From: Mitsuaria sp. 7
GTDB lineage: Bacteria; Pseudomonadota; Gammaproteobacteria; Burkholderiales; Burkholderiaceae_C
Direction of reading: 5' to 3'
DNA length: 64,000 nucleotides
Assembly: GCF_001653795.1 (NCBI RefSeq)
Contig: NZ_CP011514.1
Span: 3,552,279 to 3,616,278 of the forward strand
The translations under genes were made by a program, and so were the position numbers. Below the pieces are notes generated by a model. That model was not told the origin of the DNA and searched no databases. It saw nothing but the letters and a program-made list of their open reading frames with translations. Of this stretch, positions 43,747-51,647 are shown piece by piece (position 1 is the stretch's first letter; each line of letters begins with the position of its first letter).

Positions 43747-46700
43747 TCAGCGTCGCCCGGCCGGCGAAAGCCGCCACTGACGGCACGTGGCGGTGTCGAG
43801 CGCGATGACGCGGCCCTCGTCGTCGAAGAACATCCAGGTGCCCCGGAAGTAGCGCGACCGCGGCGGCTTGTCGGACCGCCACGGCCAGCGGGCATGCAGG
43901 CGCCCCGTCTCGTAGCAGACCAGTTCGACGCGAACGGGTCCTGGCAACTCGTCGGCTCCCTCGCCATCCAGGCAGGTGGCGATCCATCGATGGCCGAAGC
44001 CGATGGTCCACCGCGCCTCGTCCAGAAGGACCGGGAACTGCCGCTTCGCATCCGTCGGATCCTGCGGCTGCAGACACTGCAGACCGTCGGCGTCGGTGAA
44101 GGCGTGCAGGTCGATCACCCGGCCGTCGTTGATCGCCACGCGCCGCGTCGGAATGCCGCCCTTCGCGGGCATCAGCGCCTGCAGGGTCTCGCGTCGGACC
44201 AGGCGACGCGTCGGCAGGCTGTAGACCCAGAGCTCATCGGCCAGCCGGCCCCCGTCGCCCGCGACCCACCAGTGCTCGAGGTCCTCCCGCGTGTCCACGG
44301 CCATGACCCGCCCCGGCAGGTCCGCGACCTGCCACAGCACCTCGCCCAGCAGGGGCGCCGAGACGTCGAGCACCCGCACGCGGTTGTCGGTCGACGTCGT
44401 CCAGCTGTCGCCGTCGAACTGCGATGAGTACGCATGGAAGGTGTGCGTGCCCAGGTCGACGACGCGGTCCTGCGGCACGATCAGGCGGCTCACGCGCCAC
44501 TCGTCGACGCGGCGGCGCGCCAGCAGCAGCGCGGAGCCGCCGTCGAAGGCGCCCACCAGCCGATCCGCCGGCACCGGCAGATGCGCACGGCGGCGGCCTT
44601 GCGCGTCCAGTCGCACCACGCCCGAATCACCGAGCGCCAGCAGCCATTCCCCGTCGGGCAGCGGCAACGCGTCGAACACGGCCAGCCCGCAGGCTTCCGG
44701 CGTTTCGCCGGCCAGGGGTTCGTCGCGTTGATGCAGCGCCACGGGCTTGCGGTCGATCACCGAGCCCTTGATCGCCGGCAGATCCGCGGCGAACGCGGCG
44801 TCGCCGACGAACCGCGAGAAGCGCGTGATCTCATCGACGCCCAGCAGCGGATGCGCCAGGCGCAACTGGTCTTCGAGCAAGGGGCCGATCAGCCGCAGCG
44901 CGATGCGACGCGCCTCCGGCACGAGGGCGGTGAAGGTCAGCAGTTCATCGGCCATCGCGGCGCGCTCGACCGAACTCGCCGGCGTGAAGATCCAGCGGTC
45001 CAGGGCCTCCTGCTGAAGCCCCAAGGTCTGCGGCCATCCCTGCACGCGCCAGATCAGGCCCCGCGCCGCCTCGGCACCGCCGGCGGCCGCCATGGTCGCG
45101 AGCCAGCTCGCGGCGCGATCGCGTTCGTCGGTCACCGGCCAGAGGGTCCGGACGGCCGCGCGGAACTCACCGCGCTGGGCCAACGAGTCGGCCCACTCGA
45201 TGCGCAGCCGGCGCGCGACGTCGGGCCACTTCTTTTCCAGCTCGACGACGGCGGCCGCGAACGCGCGATCGCGCCGCGCCACGCGCACGGCCTGACGCCA
45301 GTCCCCGGCCAGCGCGTAGTAGCGCACGATCACCGAAGGCGAGAGGTCCCAGCCCAGCGCCAGCTCGGCCGCCTTGGCGAACTGCTTCTGGCGCTCCAGC
45401 AGGTCCAGCGCGCTCTGCTTCTCGTTCAACAGCACCGCCAGCACGTAGGCCGCCTCGTCGAAGCGGCCTTGCGCCTCCAGGCGCTCGGCCGTCCTGCGAT
45501 AGAGCTGGCGCAGGTGATCGAACAGCGCGTCCCCGCCGAAGAAGGCGGTGCCGCCATGGGTCGGCCCCGCCAGTGACAGGTCTTGCCGCGGTCCCAGCAG
45601 GAAACCCGGCCCCCGCGAGAGATCCTGCACCGGGTCGCCGCCCAGCGGCGGTGCGTGCCGCAGCGCGTCCTTGAGCTGGTCGTCGTCGAACATGCGCATC
45701 ACGCGGCGCATGTAGGCCGCGTTGCGCACGCCGATCAGCGACATCAGGCCGGTCGTGGCCGACAGGCGCGCGGCCCACCGGCGCCAGGCCTGCGGACGGA
45801 AGTCGGCGCGCTTCAGCCGCTCGCGCAAGCCGCCGGCCAGACCGCTGCCCTTGCCGTTCTTGCCGGCCTGGGCGCCGTTGCCGGTGCCGGGACTTCCCGC
45901 CCTGCCGGCGCGCGTCCGCGCCGTCGCACGGTGCTGTCGTCCCGAGACGGTCGACCACATCGCCAGTATCGCCACCAGCACCAGGACAGCGATGGCGACG
46001 GACAGGAACAGGACCCAGAGGTTCGTGCCGGCGACGTCCCCCGGTCGAGTCCGTACCTCCGCCGCGATCCGCAGCACCGCGATCACGCCGAACATCGTCA
46101 GCACGACGTGCCCGCGAGACCAGCCGCCCGGGTCCTGTCCGTCGGCATCGGACGTCACACGCCCCGCCGCGCCGCGCGTCGACTCGCCCTTGCCCGCGCG
46201 GCGCCCACCCAGACGGCGCATGGCCTCGAGCATGTCGAGCGTGGCGGGCGCGATCTCGCCCGGTACGTCCGGTCCCAGCACGTCGCGCAGCTCACGCGGC
46301 GCCACGACCAGTTGCGCCTCCGGCGCCGGCAGCGTCAGGTCGAAGGTCTTGATCAGCGGCGCGTCCACGGCGATCCACTCGGACGGGTCAGCGCGCCCGG
46401 CCTCGGCGAAGCGCAAGGCGCGCAGCCGTCCGCCCTCGGCCAGCCACGCATCGGCGCGGCCAGGACCGGCGCCCTCGCCGTGCCGCATCCATTCCTCGCT
46501 CGTCACCGCCGCGCTGCACAGCACGCCGTGCTGTCGACGCAGCGGCCAGGCCCCGATCGCGCCGCAGTCCATCCAGCGCGCCGAGGGCCAGCACAGCAGA
46601 TCGCCGTCGGCGAAGCGGTACAGCGATGCGCCGTCCCGCCAGTGTTCCAGCACCGCGCCACGCCGTGCCGCCTCATCCAGCCACGCGGCCGGCCACCACA

Positions 46701-46761
46701 GCGCGTCGACCGGCTGGCGCCCCGCCAGCACCGGTTGGCGAATGTCCGCACCCGCGCTCAT
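43747..46761 (-). CDS. bpX6-type beta-propeller protein of a MoxR ternary system
   Basis: The 1004-residue product begins with a region typical of the Pfam bpX6 domain (about 1-110: RQPVLAGRQPVDALWWPAAW, FADGDLLCWPSARWMDCGAI). Two membrane helices follow at about 217-236 (VLTMFGVIAVLRIAAEV) and 245-268 (NLWVLFLSVAIAVLVLVAIL). Then comes an Ala/Arg-rich helical repeat region (about 330-640) and a C-terminal WD-like propeller (about 660-1000). It is the last gene of a four-gene run with 4-bp overlaps. bpX proteins are predicted parts of MoxR-vWA-propeller conflict systems. The biochemical role is unknown. Confidence 0.78.
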   Translation of the reverse strand: MSAGADIRQPVLAGRQPVDALWWPAAWLDEAARRGAVLEHWRDGASLYRFADGDLLCWPSARWMDCGAIGAWPLRRQHGVLCSAAVTSEEWMRHGEGAGPGRADAWLAEGGRLRALRFAEAGRADPSEWIAVDAPLIKTFDLTLPAPEAQLVVAPRELRDVLGPDVPGEIAPATLDMLEAMRRLGGRRAGKGESTRGAAGRVTSDADGQDPGGWSRGHVVLTMFGVIAVLRIAAEVRTRPGDVAGTNLWVLFLSVAIAVLVLVAILAMWSTVSGRQHRATARTRAGRAGSPGTGNGAQAGKNGKGSGLAGGLRERLKRADFRPQAWRRWAARLSATTGLMSLIGVRNAAYMRRVMRMFDDDQLKDALRHAPPLGGDPVQDLSRGPGFLLGPRQDLSLAGPTHGGTAFFGGDALFDHLRQLYRRTAERLEAQGRFDEAAYVLAVLLNEKQSALDLLERQKQFAKAAELALGWDLSPSVIVRYYALAGDWRQAVRVARRDRAFAAAVVELEKKWPDVARRLRIEWADSLAQRGEFRAAVRTLWPVTDERDRAASWLATMAAAGGAEAARGLIWRVQGWPQTLGLQQEALDRWIFTPASSVERAAMADELLTFTALVPEARRIALRLIGPLLEDQLRLAHPLLGVDEITRFSRFVGDAAFAADLPAIKGSVIDRKPVALHQRDEPLAGETPEACGLAVFDALPLPDGEWLLALGDSGVVRLDAQGRRRAHLPVPADRLVGAFDGGSALLLARRRVDEWRVSRLIVPQDRVVDLGTHTFHAYSSQFDGDSWTTSTDNRVRVLDVSAPLLGEVLWQVADLPGRVMAVDTREDLEHWWVAGDGGRLADELWVYSLPTRRLVRRETLQALMPAKGGIPTRRVAINDGRVIDLHAFTDADGLQCLQPQDPTDAKRQFPVLLDEARWTIGFGHRWIATCLDGEGADELPGPVRVELVCYETGRLHARWPWRSDKPPRSRYFRGTWMFFDDEGRVIALDTATCRQWRLSPAGRR

Positions 46762-48716
46762 GGCGTCGGCTCCTTCTGCTCATCGGTCATGTCGTCCCGG
46801 GCCACCATCAGCACCTGGCCGTCCTTGCCGTCCATCACGATCAGCTCGCGGTCCCGCGTCAGCACGGCGACTCGGCCCGTCTCGGCGCAGACCTCCGCCT
46901 GCACGATGTCGGCGGCTATGCTGAACAGCGGCCGGATCGCGCCCGACGACATTCGCGCCACGGAGCGGCGATCGCTGCCGATCACGATCAGTGCCGCGGA
47001 GTCCTCGTCGTGCGGCGTCGTCAGGCCGATCACCTTCGCACCATGGGGCACCCTGAGGGTCGCCCGGGACAGGTCGGGGAACGGCGCCTCACTGATCAGG
47101 GCCATCCCCGGCGACGCCCAGCACAGATCCCAGGTCTCGACAGGCGTGCGCTGCGACCGGGCCGCCAAGGCCGCCGGCATCGGCGACTGGCCTCGGCCTC
47201 GATCCGGACGCAGCGCCAGCAGCGCGCGGTCCGCCGCCTTCGTCGCCGGCATCATGGGAATCCCGCTCAGTTGCCGGGACGCCATGCCCAGCCACCCCAG
47301 ACACACCTGTCCCTCCGCCAGGTAGACGGCCAGCGCCGACGTGGATGTCACGCCCGCGAGCGCGATCACCTCGTAGCCGATGGCGCGCAGCGGCGCATCG
47401 CGCGGTCCGGGCTGCCCCGGCCAGAACGACAGACGCTTCGTGCTGTCGACGAGCAGCAGCGCCGACTCCTTGCCGTCGTGCAGGCTCACCATCGGCATCC
47501 ACCGGGCCGTGCCGGGGACGTGCACGAACACATCGGTCTCGCCCAGCTGGCGCTGGACGAAGCGTTTCACCTGCCAGCCCTGGAAGAGGCGGAGCTCCCC
47601 GCACTGGATCAGCGCATGTGCGCTCAGACCGCTGAGGCCGAAGGCGATGGGCGTCGCACGAGCGGCCCACTGGGGCGTACGGCGCTGCACGGGCCGTCCC
47701 GATGCCGGCGAAGGAATGGAGAAGATCAACGCCGTGTGCGAGCCCTCCACGCCCGGCACCAGCACCGAGCCGCCACCGCGTGAGAACACGGGCGGATGCG
47801 TCAGGGCCATGGGCGGCGCGTTGCCGCGCGGCGGCGCGCGCTTGCCCGTCCCCTTCGGACGCGCCCCCTGGAGCGATGAGGAGCGCTCCGGCGTCTTGAA
47901 GTCCGCCCGCATCAGCCGTGCGGCGAGGCCCTCTTCGGGCAACGGCAAGGTCGTCCGCCGCGTCGCGCCGGGCGCGGCGAAGGCGACATCCAGCTGCGGC
48001 GACGTCCACTGGAGTCGGAAACTCAGCACTCGCTCGTTGCCCGCGGGCGCGGCCAGGTCCGGCGTCGGCGCGCCTATCCACCAGACCTCGGCGTCGGAGA
48101 GATCCTGGCCGGGTTGCCCGCTGTCGTCGTGCGATTCGCCCGACGCGGACAACACCGCGCGCCAGGCGTCGCGATCCACCTCGGAGGCGGACGTCAGCGT
48201 GCGCGACGTCATCAGCCGCGCGAGGTCGGCGCTGCGCGCGGCGCCGTGCAGCGCGCCCGGCTGCTGCACGATGCCCCAGCGCAGCGTGCCGCCGAGGTCC
48301 GCGGCGCGGCGCGCCAGCAGCACCCATGCGGCCAGATGCGCCAGCCGCGGCGCCCCGAGCTGCAGCGGCCCTGCGTCGAAGAGCGCGACCACCGCGCGGT
48401 CCGTGGGCATCGCCTTCAACGCGGGCGCCAGGAACAGATGTTCCGAAGCGGCCGCGCGGCGCAGGAATTCCTCCGGCAGCTCGTCGGCCAGCAGCCATTC
48501 GGTCGTCAGCAGGCGGTCGTAGGGACCGCGCGACCGCAGATCGCCGAGTCCCTCGGGCTGCGTGTCGGCGCGCCCCGATCGCGCCTGCACCGGACCGGCC
48601 AGGTCCTGCAGACGACGCACCAGATCGCCCAGCGATTCAGCCAGCGCCAAGTCGAACCAGCCCAGCCAGTCGCGCCAGCGATGCAGCGGCGACGGCAGTT
48701 CCATCGGCGCGCTCAT
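46758..48716 (-). CDS. vWA/beta-propeller component of the MoxR ternary system
   Basis: The 652-residue protein (start MSAPMELPSPLHRWRDWLGW at 48716) has an N-terminal helical part and a vWA-like strand-helix segment (about 115-215; RAVVALFDAGPLQLGAPRL). The C-terminal half (about 345-640) is beta-rich with repeats such as SALLLVDSTKRLSFWPGQPG and AVLTRDRELIVMDGKDGQVL, as in a propeller. In ternary systems a vWA protein links the MoxR ATPase to a propeller; here both appear to sit on one chain. It overlaps its neighbours by 4 bp on both sides, so expression is coupled. Confidence 0.65.
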   Translation of the reverse strand: MSAPMELPSPLHRWRDWLGWFDLALAESLGDLVRRLQDLAGPVQARSGRADTQPEGLGDLRSRGPYDRLLTTEWLLADELPEEFLRRAAASEHLFLAPALKAMPTDRAVVALFDAGPLQLGAPRLAHLAAWVLLARRAADLGGTLRWGIVQQPGALHGAARSADLARLMTSRTLTSASEVDRDAWRAVLSASGESHDDSGQPGQDLSDAEVWWIGAPTPDLAAPAGNERVLSFRLQWTSPQLDVAFAAPGATRRTTLPLPEEGLAARLMRADFKTPERSSSLQGARPKGTGKRAPPRGNAPPMALTHPPVFSRGGGSVLVPGVEGSHTALIFSIPSPASGRPVQRRTPQWAARATPIAFGLSGLSAHALIQCGELRLFQGWQVKRFVQRQLGETDVFVHVPGTARWMPMVSLHDGKESALLLVDSTKRLSFWPGQPGPRDAPLRAIGYEVIALAGVTSTSALAVYLAEGQVCLGWLGMASRQLSGIPMMPATKAADRALLALRPDRGRGQSPMPAALAARSQRTPVETWDLCWASPGMALISEAPFPDLSRATLRVPHGAKVIGLTTPHDEDSAALIVIGSDRRSVARMSSGAIRPLFSIAADIVQAEVCAETGRVAVLTRDRELIVMDGKDGQVLMVARDDMTDEQKEPTP

Positions 48717-49210
48717 GGTGAGGGGTCCGCCACGGCCGGCTCCGCAGCGACCGTCAGCTCGACCTCCCAGCGCGCCGCGAGCAGGCGCAGCGTGGCGTCG
48801 TCGGCAGGCTGCGCGCGGTCCAGCGGGAGCACGATCTCCGGCGACGGCCACAGCAGCAGCGGCGACCGCGGATAGCGCCGCCGCAGTGCGCGCCACACCA
48901 GTTCCGGATCAAGATCGAGCGTCGCGTGCGTGGGCAGCCAGAGCGTGGTCACCCGCGGGCTCGGCGCGGCGTAACGCACGCCGTCGACCCACGGCACGAC
49001 GGCGGTGTTGCCCAGCACGACCAGCCAGTCCTCGGCGGCGGTCAATTGCAGGCCTTCGCGCTGTGTCGGCGGGAGACCTCCCAACCGGGCCAGCAACGCC
49101 CGGCTCGCAGGGCCATGCGCGACGGCCGCCTGCGGGCGCGGTGCCGCGTCCTCCGCCGGCGGCCGCCACACCCAGCGGTGCGGCGCCACGGCTCGGTCCG
49201 CCGCGGTCAT
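48713..49210 (-). CDS. Small component of the MoxR ternary system (bpX5-like)
   Basis: The 165-residue protein (start MTAADRAVAPHRWVWRPP at 49210) has LQLTAAEDWLVVLGNTAVVP and WVDGVRYAAPSPRVTTLWLP, followed by DPELVWRALRRRYPRSPLLLWPSPE-type sequence. Small proteins of this layout accompany MoxR-bpX loci and are called bpX5 in Pfam, though I cannot be sure of the number. It overlaps the MoxR stop and the next start (ATGA). It has no signal peptide or membrane segment, so it is cytoplasmic. Confidence 0.65.
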   Translation of the reverse strand: MTAADRAVAPHRWVWRPPAEDAAPRPQAAVAHGPASRALLARLGGLPPTQREGLQLTAAEDWLVVLGNTAVVPWVDGVRYAAPSPRVTTLWLPTHATLDLDPELVWRALRRRYPRSPLLLWPSPEIVLPLDRAQPADDATLRLLAARWEVELTVAAEPAVADPSP

Positions 49211-50352
49211 TGCAGGGTTGCGCCGCCGGTCGGAGCGATGTCGCCGCGCGCTCGCGCCAGCAACTGCTCGCGGACCGCCGCGAGCTCGGCAGGCAGTTGC
49301 TCCGCGGAGAAGTTGGCGTCGATCTCGCGCAGCACGCTTTCCACCGCCGCGCGTTCCGGCTTCTCCGCCACCTCCAGGCAGGCCTGGGCCTGCGCGAGCA
49401 GCCGCCCGACCCGCGACAAGGGCTGCATCGCGGCGTCCTCGACGGCGAAGCGCAGGTGCGGATGCTCCGCGTGAGCGAACAGGTCCTTCAGCACGTCCCG
49501 CGCCTGCAGCTGCGCCTGCTGCGTCGGCAGCACGTAGCGCAGCGGCCAGAGGTCCGCACGCGTCGCCTCCAGGCGACCCGCCAGCACGGCCGCCGCGCCG
49601 ATCAGGCGCTGCGCCTTGACGATGCGTCGATCCGACAGGCGAAGGCCGGCGGCGCGCAACTGGCGGATCGCGTCGGCGAGCGCGGGACGCACCGTGTCCA
49701 TGCGGACCTCGCGCAGCTGCCGGCTCAGCAGGTCCAGATGGGCCATGGCGCCGACCCCGTCGACGGTCTGGAAGTCGCTGCGCCAGCCGCCTTGCAGCAG
49801 CGCCTCGAGCTGCTCGTCGGGCACGGGCTCGACGAACGCATGGAGCAGGAACCGGTCGGCGAAGGCGGCGAGCGCCTCGTCCTCGGGTAGCGCATTGGCG
49901 GCGCCCACGCACACGCGCAGCGGGCAGGCGAGTTGCGTATGACCGCGCCGGAAACGGCGCTCGTTGAGCACACCCAGCAGCGTGTTGAGGATCGCGGTCG
50001 AGCCGAGGAACACCTCGTCGAGGAAGGCAACGTCCGCTTCCGGGAGCATGCCGGTGACGTCGGTCTCGACGGTGCCCTCGCGCAGCTTGCGCAGGTCGAC
50101 GGGACCGAAGAGTTCGGTGGGTTCGGTGAAGCGGCCGAGCAGGTATTCGAAGTAGCGTCCGCCGAGCGCCTGCGAGACGCGGCGCACGACGGCGCTCTTG
50201 CCGGTGCCGGGCGGTCCGACGACCAGCAGGTGTTCCTGCGCCACGGCGGCGAGGACGATCAATTCGGCCAGCGGCTCGCGACCGACGAGGCCGGTCGTGG
50301 CGGCATGCAAGGCAGCGCGCAGCTCGCGCGCGGCATCGGAGATGGCGGTCAT
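49207..50352 (-). CDS. MoxR-family AAA+ ATPase of the ternary system
   Basis: The 381-residue AAA+ protein (start MTAISDAARELRAALH at 50352) has Walker A GPPGTGKSA (46-54) and Walker B VAFLDEVFLG (109-118), with RFTEPTELFGPVDLRKL typical of RavA/MoxR ATPases. A helical lid (about 215-290) and a C-terminal extension (about 300-381) follow. MoxR ATPases act as chaperones with vWA partners, and here the partner genes follow directly. It is the first gene of the run; the next two overlap it and each other by 4 bp. The 160-bp gap to tRNA-His should hold the promoter. Confidence 0.88.
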   Translation of the reverse strand: MTAISDAARELRAALHAATTGLVGREPLAELIVLAAVAQEHLLVVGPPGTGKSAVVRRVSQALGGRYFEYLLGRFTEPTELFGPVDLRKLREGTVETDVTGMLPEADVAFLDEVFLGSTAILNTLLGVLNERRFRRGHTQLACPLRVCVGAANALPEDEALAAFADRFLLHAFVEPVPDEQLEALLQGGWRSDFQTVDGVGAMAHLDLLSRQLREVRMDTVRPALADAIRQLRAAGLRLSDRRIVKAQRLIGAAAVLAGRLEATRADLWPLRYVLPTQQAQLQARDVLKDLFAHAEHPHLRFAVEDAAMQPLSRVGRLLAQAQACLEVAEKPERAAVESVLREIDANFSAEQLPAELAAVREQLLARARGDIAPTGGATLQ

Positions 50353-50512
50353 GGCAATGCGGCTCTGCGGCCGGGTTCGGTTCCTTCCCGGCTCGACGCG
50401 CGCGTCCTCCCTCCGGGGCTGACGTGGATTATGGCGACTCTGCTCCGGCCTCCCTGCCGCGAGACGCGCCACGACGCTTCAACCGAGGGGTTTCCCTCGA
50501 TGGTGAATGGCA

Positions 50513-50590
50513 TGGGGTGACCGGTCGGGATCGAACCGACGGCCTCCGGGGCCACAACCCGGCGCGCTGACCGACTGCGCTACGGCCACC
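50513..50590 (-). tRNA. tRNA-His (GTG)
   Basis: The minus strand folds into a full cloverleaf: acceptor GTGGCCG/CGGTCAC with the extra G(-1) paired to C73, anticodon stem CCGGG/CCCGG with loop TTGTGGC, and T-arm GTCGG-TTCGATC-CCGAC. CCA is encoded. The extra G(-1) is the tRNA-His identity element. Confidence 0.95.
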
Positions 50591-50597
50591 CTTGAAC

Positions 50598-50683
50598 TGG
50601 ACTCGACGCCCGGATTCGAACCGGGGACGGCTTGCGCCAACGGATTTGCAATCCGTCGCCTTGAACCTCTTGGCTACGTCGAG
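50598..50683 (-). tRNA. tRNA-Cys (GCA) with a long variable arm
   Basis: All stems pair: acceptor CTCGACG/CGTCGAG, D-stem GCC/GGC, anticodon stem ACGGA/TCCGT around TTGCAAA, and T-stem CCCGG/CCGGG. The discriminator is U73, as CysRS needs, and CCA is encoded. The variable region is 14 nt (TGGCGCAAGCCGTC) and folds as GGC-GCAA-GCC, giving an 86-nt class II-like tRNA, whereas normal tRNA-Cys is about 74 nt. It lies 7 bp from tRNA-His on the same strand. Confidence 0.88.
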
Positions 50684-50829
50684 ATGAAGGTCTGAGAAAT
50701 CCTCTCTCGGCTGTGTCCGCACGCGAGCCCGGCCGCCTGCGCGGTGCGTCTCGCTGCATGCCGGCGCGGCCGCGTCGGCACACATGCACGTCGAGCCGGC
50801 CCGCCGCTTGTGCACGGACACACCCGAGA

Positions 50830-50862
50830 GAAGAAGAAGAAGAAGAAGAAGAAGAAGAAGAA
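50830..50862. repeat. (GAA)11 trinucleotide microsatellite
   Basis: Eleven GAA units are followed by an A-run. The repeat lies between the tRNA pair and the terminator at 50886, in the non-coding part of the gap 50684-50948. Confidence 0.95.
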
Positions 50863-50885
50863 AAAAGGAAAACGGAAAACAGGAA

Positions 50886-50912
50886 GGCCCGGATCCTTGC
50901 GGAGTCCGGGCC
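50886..50912 (-). terminator. Intrinsic terminator after the small minus-strand gene
   Basis: GGCCCGGA pairs with TCCGGGCC (11-nt loop). On the minus strand a T-rich tail (TTCCTGTTTTCC) follows. It is 36 bp beyond the stop of the 55-residue gene. Confidence 0.7.
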
Positions 50913-50948
50913 TCTTTCGAGTCCTGCGAATCGTGGCGCGCTTGTCGG

Positions 50949-51116
50949 CTAAGCCTTGCGCGCTGCGTGATCCGCCCCGTCATCCGCACCGGCCATCCCG
51001 CGATGGTGGCCCTCGGTGTCATGGAAATGACAGGAGCAGCGATGCGCGCTCACCAGGGACGCAGCCACACCGCCGGCAGGCAGTGCGTTGGTCTGGAGGG
51101 AGATGGCGCGGTTCAT
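50949..51116 (-). CDS. Small Cys/His-rich protein of unknown function (55 aa)
   Basis: The minus strand encodes MNRAISLQTNALPAGG, then VAASLVSAHRCSCHFHDTEG and HHRGMAGADDGADHAARKA, ending at TAG. The CxCxFH-like core (HRCSCHFHDTEGHH) could bind a metal. Support comes from a promoter (TTGACG, 17 bp, CACAAT) about 70 bp upstream, GC-rich third codon positions, and a terminator just after the stop. It is divergent from the HTH gene, and the shared operator overlaps its -10 region. I do not recognise the family. A non-coding RNA from the same promoter is the alternative. Confidence 0.52.
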   Translation of the reverse strand: MNRAISLQTNALPAGGVAASLVSAHRCSCHFHDTEGHHRGMAGADDGADHAARKA

Positions 51117-51184
51117 GATCAGCTCGTCGATTTCTGGCGTGGATCAGGTCGTTCGACCCGTTCCGTGGTTCTGGAATGAAGCGG

Positions 51185-51213
51185 ATTGTGAACACCGTTC
51201 ACATCGTCGTCAA
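51185..51213 (-). promoter_or_regulatory. Promoter of the small minus-strand gene
   Basis: On the minus strand TTGACG (51208-51213) and CACAAT (51185-51190) are 17 bp apart. The spacer and -10 overlap the first operator dyad. Confidence 0.5.
51187..51203. promoter_or_regulatory. Operator 1 of the HTH gene
   Basis: TGTGAACACCGTTCACA is a perfect 7-3-7 inverted repeat between the HTH gene and the small gene. It overlaps the small gene's -10. Confidence 0.65.
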
Positions 51214-51221
51214 GTAGAATT

Positions 51222-51238
51222 TGTGAATACTTTTCACA
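51222..51238. promoter_or_regulatory. Operator 2 of the HTH gene
   Basis: TGTGAATACTTTTCACA has the same TGTGAA/TTCACA arms as operator 1 with its centre 35 bp away. It is just upstream of the HTH gene start, so binding should repress that gene. Confidence 0.65.
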
Positions 51239-51245
51239 TCGCCCC

Positions 51246-51623
51246 GTGACCACGCCCACCTCGACCCTCCGCCGCCAGAACGTGCTGTCGCTCTTCCAGG
51301 AGTTCGTCGAGCAGAGCATCGCCGCCGGCGGATCGCCGAAGGGACTCGAAGCGGCGTTCGCGGAGAAGCTCGAAGTGAGTCGCGCCACCTGGAGCATGGC
51401 CAAGTCGGGCGAGCGCCCGATCGGGGACAAGCTCGCGCGCCAGTTCGAGGACCGCTGCGGTCAACCGTCCGGCTGGCTCGACGAGGAACGCGCGCCCAAG
51501 GGCATGAGCCAGGCCGAGCAGCAGTTCGTCGCGCTCGCGCTCAAGACCTACCGGGAGACCAACAGCGACGGGCGGAAGAAGCTGCGACAGGTGCTCAAGA
51601 CCTGGTCGACGGACGCTGCATGA
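51246..51623 (+). CDS. Cro/CI-type HTH regulator
   Basis: The 125-residue protein starts at a GTG (51246). It has a lambda-repressor-like HTH (about 25-65; GLEAAFAEKLEVSRATWSMA, SGERPIGDKLARQFEDRCG) and a charged C-terminal tail (about 80-125) that could mediate dimers. It is too short for a peptidase-type repressor. Two TGTGAA-N5-TTCACA dyads lie 8 and 43 bp before the start, so autorepression and control of the divergent small gene are likely. Phage or plasmid origin is possible but no other phage gene is near. No RBS is obvious, which would fit weak expression. Confidence 0.82.
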   Translation: MTTPTSTLRRQNVLSLFQEFVEQSIAAGGSPKGLEAAFAEKLEVSRATWSMAKSGERPIGDKLARQFEDRCGQPSGWLDEERAPKGMSQAEQQFVALALKTYRETNSDGRKKLRQVLKTWSTDAA

Positions 51624-51647
51624 GCGGCAGGACGCGGATGAGCGTCC

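Noticed and set aside
43747..50352. BREX or DISARM phage-defence locus
   Set aside because: No methyltransferase, PglZ, helicase or BrxL-type gene is present. The gene set fits MoxR-bpX systems instead.
50830..50862. GAA run as coding repeat
   Set aside because: Frames through it give poly-Glu, poly-Lys or poly-Arg with Arg/Pro-rich flanks, no RBS and no homologue-like sequence.
51246..51623. HTH gene as remnant of a prophage with tRNA attachment site
   Set aside because: No integrase, no direct repeat of a tRNA end and no other phage gene lie within the window.
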